Source: Argyresthia goedartella (Eukaryota; Arthropoda; Insecta; Lepidoptera; Argyresthiidae). From it: DNA of 64,000 bases. Shown here piece by piece: positions 54,408 to 63,854 of the stretch. Below the pieces are notes generated by a model. It was not told where the DNA came from. It saw only the letters and a list, made by a program, of their open reading frames with translations, and did no database searches. The translations under genes and the position numbers were made by a program. Location: NCBI GenBank assembly GCA_949825045.1, contig OX463822.1:33234703-33298702 (forward strand), written 5' to 3'. Within the stretch, counting starts at the first letter, position 1. Each line of letters begins with the position of its first letter.

Positions 54408-54655
54408 GGCTCAACACAGACCTTGCTGTTAATAGTTTTGTGATTATTTATTCCTGCTTATTAATCATAACAATTACATTTTTTATATTTGTATTAGTTA
54501 AGCACAACCTATTTTTAAAAGAGATCTAAAAATCAATCTGTGGGAGTTTCTACGCCCTTCTTCTCCCACAGTGGTCCAATGTAGAGAAGAGGCAAAAAAT
54601 TACGTTTGCTATATATGTAAATATGTACAGTACTAAAGTACTTTGACTTTGACAA
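54408..54655 (+). mobile_element. 3-prime UTR and tail of the second LINE copy
   Basis: Same UTR as at 49.4 kb with a short deletion (TTTGCTATATATG) and a TTTGACTTTGAC tail. Confidence 0.75.
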
Positions 54656-54850
54656 CTAATATTATAAATGCGAAAGTAGCGATTTTTGAACGTTTGGATA
54701 TCCAAACGTTCAAAAATCGCTACTTTCGCATTTCGCTATCGCTACTTTCGTGTGTTTGTGCCTGATTCAGGCTAAAACGGCTGAACGGATTTGAATGAAA
54801 TGTACATAGATACATATAGGATACTTTTTATCCTACTGCACCAGAAGAAG
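54655..54850 (+). repeat. Dispersed AATATTATAAATGCGAAAG repeat with 68-bp palindrome
   Basis: A common lepidopteran repeat (GCGAAAGTAGCG, TGTGTTTGTGCCTG, GCTAAAACGGCTGAACGGAT). Its first 34 bp are followed directly by their exact complement (54666-54733), which the copy at 35.47 kb lacks. Confidence 0.65.
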
Positions 54851-55711
54851 GTTAACCTCGGTAAATGCTGTTTTTGAATAATAAAGATAATTTCTCTACA
54901 TTTCATACTACTTTCTAAACATTTCTCTTTTGAGAATTTTTCAGGATTAGTGTTAGTTTTAGTGATAAGCTCATCTCGAAACATGATGGTTCTCTAGCTA
55001 GATTTTATCTACATTTGAAACAAATTTCTTGCGTGCAATAAAAATTTACGAATATCAGAAGCAACAGGAGGTTCCATTCCAAAAGCTATATTTACATATA
55101 TTTGTTCAATTGCAATAAGCCAAAGTTCGTACAGGCAGCATAGAAAACCAAGTGAACATTGCACAATCGTAGCACTGCTACGGCGTAGCCTACGAGCGGC
55201 GTAGCAGTGGCTACGCGCGCTCCGTTCGTAACGGTCGATCGTCTACGCGCTACGAATACGCTACGAGATTGGTTTCTTTTCAAGTTTTCGAAGTAATTTT
55301 TCAGTGTCTTCGAAGAACTATTCTTTAGTGAAATGTTTTTTAGTGAAAACACCACAATCATATATTTATTTAGAAAATAACCGAGAGTTTACACGGGTTT
55401 TATGTCGCATTAAACCAATATGTTGGTCATAATCACAATCATAATCAAATAAAACGTTTACAGTTAAAACGGCTTGAAAAATCACAGTATAGATATACAG
55501 TGGTACTGCATTAGTACTTGTTGTAGGACTTGTCCCTAATTATGCCGGGACGGCTAATTAGCGTCGTTGCTACGAAGCTTTCTAACGAACTAACGACTGA
55601 GGGAAAAGCAAGTTGACCTGTTAAGCTCGTGGCTTCATTACCGTGTTCGTGATTAGATAAGAATTACATCCTATCCGGTGTAACAGGGTATTGTCATATT
55701 TAAGTACTTGT
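54851..55711. other. Unassigned sequence
   Basis: Minus-strand frame 55092-55361 contains GCTACG repeats (55170-55265, GTAGCCTACGAGCGGCGTAGC) that are locally self-complementary. No coding motif. Confidence 0.3.
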
Positions 55712-55765
55712 AAGATAAATAATTCTCAACAACTTTAATTAAGTAACCAATTTGATCGGATTTCA
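55712..55765 (+). mobile_element. Fragment of the GAACAACTTT/GATTTGATC MITE
   Basis: CTCAACAACTTTAATTAAGTAACC then AATTTGATCGG. One end only. Confidence 0.5.
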
Positions 55766-55959
55766 TTATTTACATGTCCATACTAATCGGTTGATAAGTA
55801 TCACAAATAACGATGGAAAAATAATAATAATAAACGATCAAGTGCGGGTTTCTTGTGCGTTCTTCGCTGAGAAGTCTTCTTTTGGAACGTACACCTCGTA
55901 TTAAATGAATGGCTTGCTCTAAGAGATGTGTAATTATCCAACATAATAAGCAATATTTT

Positions 55960-56325
55960 GATTGATTGATGGAGTCGGACTCACACACGAAGAGTTCCGT
56001 ACCATCGTTCAAGTAAAATCGCAAAAAAACAGTATCTTGTACCTTCATCTTGTATCTTCTTCTGTACAAAAAACAAACTACTGTTCAACACTTGTTTAAA
56101 AACAAAAACGTATGGGATTTGACTTTTGTTTTATGGTAACACGGTTTATGTTTCAGATTGTGTTTAGTTTTACTAGTTGTTGCTGTAGAGGCAACAGATA
56201 CACATTCTGAGAATATTTCAATTCCCTGCCTATTACGGTTCATGAGATACCGCTGACGAACGGACGGACAGACAGACGGACAGAAAGCGGAGGCTTAGTT
56301 ATAGCGTCCGGTTAGGCCCCCTTCC
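55960..56325 (-). mobile_element. Family G element, inverted, with nested repeat
   Basis: Right end at 55965-56010 (complement of GGTACGGAACTCTTCG), left end at 56240-56325 (GGACGGACAGACAGACGG, GCGGAGGCTTAG). The TGTTTAAAAAC / TATGGGATTTGA repeat lies between (56080-56150). Confidence 0.5.
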
Positions 56326-56696
56326 GCCGGCAAATGGATCACCTCAGACTTAGCAGGGTCCTTCATCAGCTGAGTGCATAGAACAGTGTAATCATGCCGT
56401 AGCATATACGCACAGGGGGAGAGCTCGCATGTCCCTTGCGGGTCTTCGGGGGGGTGTCTACTTCTGCGGGGGCGCGGGGGTGCGGCTGAGTGCGCGGGGG
56501 GTGAGCACGCTCCGTGCGTTCCTGCAAGACCACGGCTCCCAGCAGCTGAGGCGGTTCATGCAGGTTGGTCATTTGTGCAAATAGTGTGCACATCTGTTGG
56601 CTGATTATGTAATTCTGATATCGATCGCAATGAAACATCGACCAATCAGTTGGCTTATTATGTTAGTCTGACATCCGTATATAGAATGAATTTTTA
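56326..56696. other. Unassigned sequence
   Basis: GC-rich block 56410-56540 (TGCGGGGGCGCGGGGGTGCG). The 90-codon minus-strand frame is low complexity. No identification. Confidence 0.3.
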
Positions 56697-56885
56697 TAGG
56701 TTATTAGAGGACAATCTCAAATCTAACTTGGCCCTAGGTTCTAAATACATAGAACAAATCCAAGACTAATAAACAAATGTTCTTGCTCATCACACAAATA
56801 TTTGCCGTTACCGGGATTCGAACCCAGGACCGTCAGTTGCGCAGGCAGGGTCACTACCCGCTAGGCTAAACCGCTCGTCAAATTG
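56697..56885 (-). mobile_element. SINE S2, copy b
   Basis: tRNA-like head GGTTTAGCCTAGCGGGTAGTG and GGTCCTGGGTTCGAATCCCG on the minus strand; shortened body. Confidence 0.6.
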
Positions 56886-56964
56886 ACTAAACGAATCAAA
56901 AGACAGCTAGGTTAAAATAACATTGTCCTGATTAGTTTATTTATCAATATGAAAGTTCTATAAA

Positions 56965-57300
56965 AATGGCTAGTATTTAATCGCACATCAAAAATAATGA
57001 TATGCACAGCAAAAAGGATCTACAAAAACACTTTTTATGTTTTAAATATTTTATGTTTACTTAAGTTTATGTTTTAAGTATATTTTGTTGTTCGTATATG
57101 TTCAACCTAACACGAAGGATAAAGGGGGCTTCGCTTCGCTCCGATTTTTCCGTGATATTTGCTGTGCAAATCAGTATTTTAGATGGGCAGTGTTATTACA
57201 CTGCCCATCTAAAATACTTCCTGACATTAGGATTTTTTATAGGGAAATATTTTTCCCTATAAAAAATCCTAATGTCAGGAAGTACATCATCATTATTTGA
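56965..57300 (+). mobile_element. Inverted-repeat element T2 with module M, copy b (rearranged)
   Basis: Left end TAGTATTTAATCGCACATC, module M at 57095-57145 and right end GCTGTGCAAATCAGTATTTT. The right end is expanded by the double hairpin described separately. Confidence 0.55.
57174..57284. repeat. Double perfect hairpin with identical TATT loops
   Basis: First hairpin: 20-bp arms 57174-57193 and 57198-57217, loop TATT. Second: 33-bp arms 57215-57247 and 57252-57284, loop TATT. The inner arms overlap by 3 bp (57215-57217). Collapsing to a single TATT gives a sequence that aligns with the ends of the T2 copies at 1.26 and 57.8 kb. Confidence 0.92.
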
Positions 57301-57440
57301 CACGAGATGTTTTTATTGTGACTTCCCTTGTAAAACTGGCTTCGTCATATGATGACATTTTACCGTTTTAGGTTTTGATTTTTATTACCATGGCAAGAGG
57401 TGCAAAATCGCGATTCCTCATTCACAACGGGAGGGATAGG

Positions 57441-57526
57441 TCTCCAGAGGTTAAGAAATAGCGACTCGGGATAGTTCTCCAGAGGTTAAGAAATAGCGAC
57501 TCGGGATAGGTCTCCAGAGGTTAAGT
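57441..57526 (+). repeat. 35-bp tandem repeat, ~2.5 copies
   Basis: TCTCCAGAGGTTAAGAAATA then GCGACTCGGGATAG repeated. Confidence 0.9.
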
Positions 57527-57694
57527 TTTGATGGATATTCGTCAACTTCAGAGAAAAACTATTTGATTTGATTTGATTATATGGCATATAAAATTGAAGT
57601 CATAATCATAATCGCAATACCTAACAAAGGTATCGGGATAGATTGCGAGAGATGCAGAATATGTGCATCATCATGATTATAAGAATGAGGCCAG

Positions 57695-57765
57695 GCTCAG
57701 CGTCACGCCTTTTCCCATACGGGGTGACAGAGGCACAATTGTGCCCACTTTTAGCGACTTATTTG
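57695..57765 (-). repeat. R120 repeat, partial
   Basis: CAGCGTCACGCCTTTTCCC to CAATTGTGCCCACTTTTAGC. Confidence 0.55.
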
Positions 57766-57804
57766 ATAATCCATGAAAGTTTCCACACGAATTTTTCGAT
57801 CACA

Positions 57805-58040
57805 GTTAGAAATTTAAGGGAAATATTAAAGTGCACCTCAAAAATACTGATTTGCACAGCAAATATCAGGGCAAAATACTGCGGTAGCTTAGGTGAAGGA
57901 TAAAGGGGGTGAGTGAAACGAAGCCCCCTTTACCCTTCGTGTTAGGTTGAACATGCAAGTACAACAAAAAATATTTATAACATAAACTTAAGTACATATA
58001 AAATATTTGAAATCAGCACTTTAGATGTGTGATTAAATAC
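57805..58040 (-). mobile_element. Inverted-repeat element T2 with module M, copy c
   Basis: AGTGCACCTCAAAAATACTG end, full module M with GGGGGTGAGTGAAACGAAGC, and the opposite TTTAGATGTGTGATTAAATAC end. Intact reference for copy b. Confidence 0.55.
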
Positions 58041-58089
58041 TAGCCGAAATTTAATTCAATTTGTTTACTAATGGCGGTTAACAACTTAT

Positions 58090-58450
58090 GTTGATGTCGC
58101 TGTTGCAGGCAATTTGTATGATTCAGCATTTTACAAACGGCGTAGTCCGTTTACAAACGCGCGCTGTTATATAATATGCCGAAGGCAAATTGACACCCCT
58201 TTATGTTTTTTTTGTATGTTTTGTTGTTCTTACATGTTCAACCTAACACGAAGGATAAACGAGGCTTCGCTTCGCTCACCCTCTTTACCCTTCACCTAAG
58301 CTACCGCAGCGTTTTTCCCTGAGAATTTGCTATTTTAATATCAATTTGCAATTTGCCTTCGGCATATTACATAATAGCGCGCGTTTGTAAACGGACGACG
58401 CCGTTTGTAAAATGTGGAATCTTACAATTTGCCTGCCACATCGCCATTCC
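58090..58450. mobile_element. Foldback element T3 with ~100-bp arms around module M
   Basis: The left arm (GCAGGCAAATTG..., ACAAACGGCGTAGTCCGTTT, ATATGCCGAAGGCAAATTG) and right arm (complement, 58342-58450) enclose a complete module M at 58215-58330. No coding. Confidence 0.7.
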
Positions 58451-59570
58451 GTCTATTTTTTTACCAACGACGCACGGAACGGAACGGAGCTGGTGTATGC
58501 GTTTGGTGTTAGAGGTTGTGTGTGTTTGTGTGAGTGAGGATGACCGTTAACATTTTCCTGGAAAGCGATTTTTTGCATTAAACTGCTGTCATTTGAGAGC
58601 AGGTTATTAGATACATGTTACGGTCGTAGACCACCAGGGATCGCTGCAGGAGCCAGGATGCACGACGCTTGAGCTCTTCTCAGAAACTATTTTGCCATTT
58701 TCACGGTTTTTTGCTAAGGTTTCATTTATGTGTCGGAGGCGTTTTATTTTTCTTATTTAATTTATTAGGTCTTCTGATATACTTCAATGTATGCTAGGAA
58801 CCAGGGGCGCGAGTCTGTTATGAAACACGAATAGCATTAGTGTATTGATGGCGCCAAATGCCTTATTTGGCTTTTTGGCGGCGGATGTTTTGTTTTGGAG
58901 ACTGGAATCGTTTTGATTTGTAGCTCGTCTGCACTATCCAGGGGAATATGAGCAACTAGTTGCCCCGACTCACACTCACGTCATGCTGTCAGTCTCAGGA
59001 ACTGATGGCGCCACTATGGCATAATACAAGTAGCACTTTATTTGAGCAGAATTTGACTTAGTTATTTTTATTCTGCATTAGTTATTTTAACAAAAATAAT
59101 TGAGTGAGAGAAGGTCGCTTTAAAAATGAGACAGACACCTTATTAAAATCATACTCATCGAATACTTAACTTAAAGTTACCATTCGTCTTGAAGTTACAA
59201 TTCCATCAATATCCTTTTAAACCACGAGTCTTCTTATCAATGAGATCTGTTGAATATTCAGGAAGTCGCGAGCTTTCAGAATATCAAAACGAATCAGAAA
59301 GCTTTCGCAGCACTCAGCTCTTGCGCACTAACCTTCATAAGTTATCGCTGCGTAAAAGATGGAAGAAAAAACTGGCCAAGTTCGAGTCTAATTCGCGGAG
59401 GGAGTGTTCTGAAAAAACTTATGAAAAGTCATGCATTTGCGAGAGCTGTAATGCCATAATTCTGTCCATGGCCAAAACTTATAGCTTGGCTCAAATATAG
59501 GTAGTAAATTAAATGGGCAAGTAACAATTTTTGTGAGTAAGGTTATTTAGAGTATCTTATATTAATATAT
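58451..59570. other. Unassigned sequence with overlapping short frames
   Basis: Two overlapping plus-strand frames (59189-59500 and 59250-59459) are rich in basic residues, without a recognised domain. A CTGTCAGT...GGCGCCACTATGGCATAAT segment recurs in altered form near 60490. Confidence 0.3.
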
Positions 59571-59617
59571 TCAGATATCTTTAAGAGCCAAGTTTTTAGG
59601 CTCTTAAAGATATCTGA
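59571..59617. repeat. Perfect hairpin, 19-bp arms, 9-nt spacer
   Basis: Arms TCAGATATCTTTAAGAGCC and exact complement around AAGTTTTTA. Confidence 0.9.
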
Positions 59618-59683
59618 TAAGTTTGAAGGAGGCACGGCTAATCTTGAATGAATGAATGACTAATCTTGCTTGCTCCAGTTATT

Positions 59684-60174
59684 ATAGTAGTTTATGTGAC
59701 TGCTGCATAATGCCTAATTATGTACAGTTACATACACTAGTTTATCTACACACATATCATAAGCTCTCTTTGATGTGTTCGGGAACCGCATGTTTGACCG
59801 GCATTGTGGCTCTGCAGTTGTTTAGCTTGTTCTGTAGCACCAACTTCACGCAGGCGGGCGCCGGCGTTCGAAATTTGAATGTCAGTACCAACTTCACAGA
59901 CAAACTAGGGACGGCACGCGGGTGGGCGTCGGCGTTCGAAATTTGAATGTCAGTACCAACTTCACAGACAAACTAGGGACGGCACGCGGGTGGGCGTCGG
60001 CGTTCGAAATTTGAATGTCATTATATGTAGAAAAACTACACATAATGACCATACTGTGTAGTTTTCCAGATACGAAACGAGTTTTTACCAAGTAGTTTAA
60101 CATAATGCTGATGGTAACGTGCGGTTTTTGAACGCAGTAAAGAGGGTTTATGATACGTGTGTAGATAAAATTGT
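59684..60174 (+). mobile_element. Foldback element F1, copy e, three repeat units
   Basis: Head lost by deletion between two TAATG direct repeats; three ~68-bp units; GACC-type hairpin loop; both inner termini present. Confidence 0.65.
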
Positions 60175-61493
60175 TTTTAGTGAGATACATAATGCGCCCA
60201 GGTCAAATCCAATACAATAATGTACAGCCGAATTTCATATTCTTTCGCAACAACCTCAGAAATCCATCTCAATCCCACCCCTTAAACCTATCGCCATAAA
60301 GGCGATATTCCATTGCATAGCTGGATCGGGCTAACGGTAAGTATGGATAGCTGTCGTTGTCAGTTACCGCGGGTAGAGGTCGGGAGCGTCGCGGCGGAAT
60401 ACCAAATGCTAGTCGGGAGGGTAGCTCAGACGAGCCGCCAACTTACGCCCGGATGCACTACCGGCAACTTATTTGACAACCACTCAAAGTCATGCTGTCA
60501 CTGTTTTTTGTTCAGGAAATGACAGCGCACTATGACATTTAAGCAGCACTTTCATTTGGAGCAGTTTGTGCATTCGTTCATCAGAGACACGCCTAGCTGT
60601 TACTTTACTTATTCACTTTATACTCGTACGTCTCAGCTAAGATAGTAGCTTGTTGTAAAGTGCATCTGAATTGTAATACCGGCGCTCTGTCATTTCCCTG
60701 ACGACGAGAGGCCCTCGAGTGTCAGGACTGTAATAAATTCGCACTTTTTGTGACAAAAAAGCCCCGACTTCTGCACTATGGATCGAGTTTCAGCATCGTC
60801 TCGTGAACGAGATAGCATCGTGACTTGTTTAATCGAACGGACGGGAAAAAAGGACATGAAGTAGGTTGTCTTACTTAACTAACTTGTTATCCCTTTGCCG
60901 TCCAGGTAGGAGTGGAGTTTTCTATATGGTCGTACCCTTCTGTTGCGAAGTTACCCTTCCCTACAACTTTAAACATTTTGGCTAATTTGTGCAGCATGAA
61001 TTTTCCGAAATAATATTTTTCTTGTATTTATTTTCCATTCGCGTTTTTCCCACGATATATTTTTTCTACACTTATTTTTTTACTATAATTTTCTATTTTT
61101 TGCTTTTGCCAGACATATATTTTTCTGTGCATTTATTTTCTCAATCCATATTTTTCATATGTTTACCAATATAATAATATTCCAGCTGCTTATTTCCACA
61201 CACTTTATGGCATCTGGCAACTTAACGATGCAGACTTCTTCTCCTGAGTCTCCACTGCGGCAACATTTTGAAGGCGAAGCCAGCTTATTTCTTCATTTCG
61301 ATGAAGATTTTACCGAAGGTGGCTCCATGTTCACCGTCGGGGTTCGATGTTCACCACGTCGCCCCAGGGTGGCAGCCTTCGGGAGACAGACTAATAGACT
61401 TGCCACTGCATACTCAGTTAATGTCTATTTGACAAGAAAACAATCCCAGCTTATATACTAAGTTGGTACTCGTAAGTAACTAATGACGTCGAC
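60175..61493. other. Mostly unassigned; possible exons
   Basis: An ATG at 60778 opens 28 codons (MDRVSASSRERDSIVTC) ending near a GTAGGT donor-like site. A plus-strand frame at 61159-61461 (SPESPLRQHFEGEASLFLHF) follows a TATTCCAG acceptor-like site. They may be unrelated. No domain recognised. Confidence 0.2.
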
Positions 61494-61746
61494 CCGAATG
61501 GCTGAGTCGGCAGTGACCCTGCCTACAAAATCAAGGGTCCCGGGTGCGAGTCCCGATGGGGGCAAATATATGTTTGATGAGAACGGATGTTTGTACCCTA
61601 GTCATGGTTTTTTATCTATCTAAGTATAATAGTTATCTATATTAGTATGTGTATCGTTGTCTAGTACCCAAGATACAGGGAATCCTAGTTTGGGGCTAGA
61701 TCAATGTGTGTAAATAGTGTCCGAGGTATTATTTATTATTATTATT
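61494..61746 (+). mobile_element. SINE S1, copy d
   Basis: CCGAATGGCTGAGTCGGCAG head, GGGTGCGAGTCCCG B-box, full body and (TTA)n tail. Confidence 0.75.
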
Positions 61747-61939
61747 ACGTATGTAAGAGGTTCATGAGCTTTGCACTCGCTGGTGTGCTCGCATGTGGCT
61801 TGGTAAGCCAACCTTCCTTGTGAAGATCCTCGCGCATTGCGGGCATGTGAGCACACCATTAATATAGTTATACTGAGTTAGCGCAGGTGGTCGGGCATTT
61901 CGAACATTCTAACGGTGATGGAAGACATCATGAGGAAAC

Positions 61940-62060
61940 CTTCAATCTCCATAACTGCGGCGATGGTCTAGTCTCCTGTCACGCAAAATGGTGTATTGAA
62001 TAACTGGCTAGAAGTGGGCACCATTGCCACCCCGTATGGGAAAAGGCGTGATGCTATGTC
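61940..62060 (+). repeat. R120 repeat
   Basis: ACTGCGGCGATGGTCTAGTC to GGGAAAAGGCGTGATGC. Confidence 0.6.
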
Positions 62061-62146
62061 ACGAGAAGGTGTTGTCATCCGACAGCTACCCGATACTCCA
62101 ATTTTCCCGACAGGAGGCTAGTCCATCACCGTAACTACCTAGTTAG

Positions 62147-62452
62147 TTAACTTCACGTGTGAGAGGCAATCGCTTGTACCTTACACCGATTGATTACAAA
62201 GATACAATTATTAGCATTTCACTCAAAGATGCACCGCGCGGTTTAGGCTATGTCGTCATTGGTCATCCAATCGGCGGCCGACTATTTTGCCTCCATAAAA
62301 ATTTGATACATGCCAAATTCATATGGACACGAAACAGTCGTAGTGGGAACATAGCCTTTGTCGTCGGCGCTGGAAGATATTACTTTAGCCCCCTTCATTG
62401 TAGTTTGGTACTAAAATATTACGACGAGCGCAATATTCCCTTTACAAAGTAG
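62147..62452 (+). other. Unidentified protein-like open frame without ATG
   Basis: Open for 101 codons to TAG with no internal ATG start at the beginning, so it would have to be an exon or relic. The translation (TPIDYKDTIISISLKDAP, GLGYVVIGHPIGGRLFCLH, FVVGAGRYYFSPLHCSL) has natural composition. AG dinucleotides at the start could serve as acceptors. No family recognised. Confidence 0.3.
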
Positions 62453-62487
62453 GCTTAAAGGCTGGTTGCTTGAGACAGACTACGAAA

Positions 62488-62585
62488 CGTAGCGTCACCC
62501 CTTTTCCCATACGGGGCTGGTAGAGGCACGGTTGCGTCCACGTTATTTCGTGTGACAGGGGACTAGCCCGTCGCGGCAGGTTGAC
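62488..62585 (-). repeat. R120 repeat, inverted
   Basis: TAGCGTCACCCCTTTTCCC to GACTAGCCCGTCGCGGCAGG. Confidence 0.55.
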
Positions 62586-62636
62586 ATATGCAAGTTTCCT
62601 CATAATATTCTCACGTTTTTCTGTCTCAAAGTAATA

Positions 62637-62670
62637 GGAGTTGGTTATCCATTTTAGGATAACCAACTCC
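62637..62670. repeat. Perfect hairpin, 14-bp arms, 6-nt spacer
   Basis: GGAGTTGGTTATCC and its complement around ATTTTA. Confidence 0.85.
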
Positions 62671-62699
62671 CATTTTTAACAACACAAAGTAATGTATAT

Positions 62700-63695
62700 T
62701 TGCTTCTTCAGTATAATACACGCTGCCACAGTGTTGATGTCAGGTCTCCAGCACGGAGATGCATCTGAAAGCATATCAGGTTCCGTCTGGAGATCGCATA
62801 TACAGTCTATATACAGAGGAGGTCGATCCATCGTCTGCTAAATTATACGTGGAGCGTGTTTGCTGACATTCTACTATGTAAATTCGAGGGACTTTATTAA
62901 TATGATTGATGGGAGAAAGGTGAACGTTTCATTTTATGTACGGTGGGCCATGGAGCGCTATTTTATTTATTTTCTATTTATAAGAACACAAACGGTGACA
63001 TATAAGTACAACTCATGTTTTTTTTTAAATTAAAAGTAACATGCTTTGCGAGAGCCTATCAGTGGGTATGATAAACTACAAGATCAACAAATAAAATGTA
63101 TTAATACATTATTCTAAAATTTAACAAATATTTAACTTAATTTCAACTTTAATGGGCCTAATGAGATATTAAATATGTTAATGTCTGGCCGGAAGGTTGT
63201 TAGTTTTAAAAGTTCGGGGTTCGCCTCAGGAATGCATTTTGATCATAGTTGGTACGATAATGAGTAACTACAAACACGTCGTGGGATCTGCTAGATAATT
63301 GAGGGATTTCAAAATTTAGATTTTCATGTATGTATGGACAGTCCACAATATTGGAGAGGGTTTTAAACAAGAAGTATGCGTCCGTGAGTATTCAACTGCG
63401 CCCGACATATGGAACACGATATAATAGACTTGTCAAAGTTGATCTGAGAAAGGTGCCAACTCGCGTTCTATCTGTCTGAATCGCTTGAACCTGGGTGCAA
63501 AACTATACCTTATGCCTCTGTTAGCGCACGCGGACACTCATGGGTGTATCATCAACAGACCGAGCGAGCGAAGCGTCTCCGTTCCCGTTACCAGATTTCC
63601 GGGTGGCCTCCTCTCCTCTACAGGTCAACCGATTTCACAACCGATTCTCGTGAAATTTTATGAACGGGTTCGGTAACTATATGCTTTTTTTTGGA
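62700..63695. other. Unassigned sequence
   Basis: No recognised repeat. The frame at 63485-63676 is uninformative. Confidence 0.3.
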
Positions 63696-63697
63696 TT

Positions 63698-63850
63698 TTT
63701 AGAGTTCCGTATCTTAAAAAGATACGGAAAAAAGGAAAACAGAACTATTATAGGATCACTCGTGTGTCTGTGCTAGGTGTGAAATAGTAATATTAAACGA
63801 CCGAATTCTGAACCGATAAAATTGAAATTTGGTACACTTATGTATTTAAA
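63698..63850 (+). repeat. Left end of a GAGTTCCGTA-type repeat
   Basis: TTAGAGTTCCGTATCTT, an 11-bp hairpin, CAGAACTATTATAGGATCAC and TCGTGTGTCTGTG. Related in style to family G but distinct in sequence. Confidence 0.45.
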
Positions 63851-63854
63851 TCAC

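Noticed and set aside
55092..55361. 89-codon minus-strand protein
   Set aside because: The central part translates locally self-complementary GCTACG repeats. No domain or conserved frame.
57174..57284. microRNA precursors
   Set aside because: Arms are perfectly complementary with 4-nt loops, and the layout is explained better by inverted duplication of repeat sequence. Real precursors normally have mismatches and larger loops.
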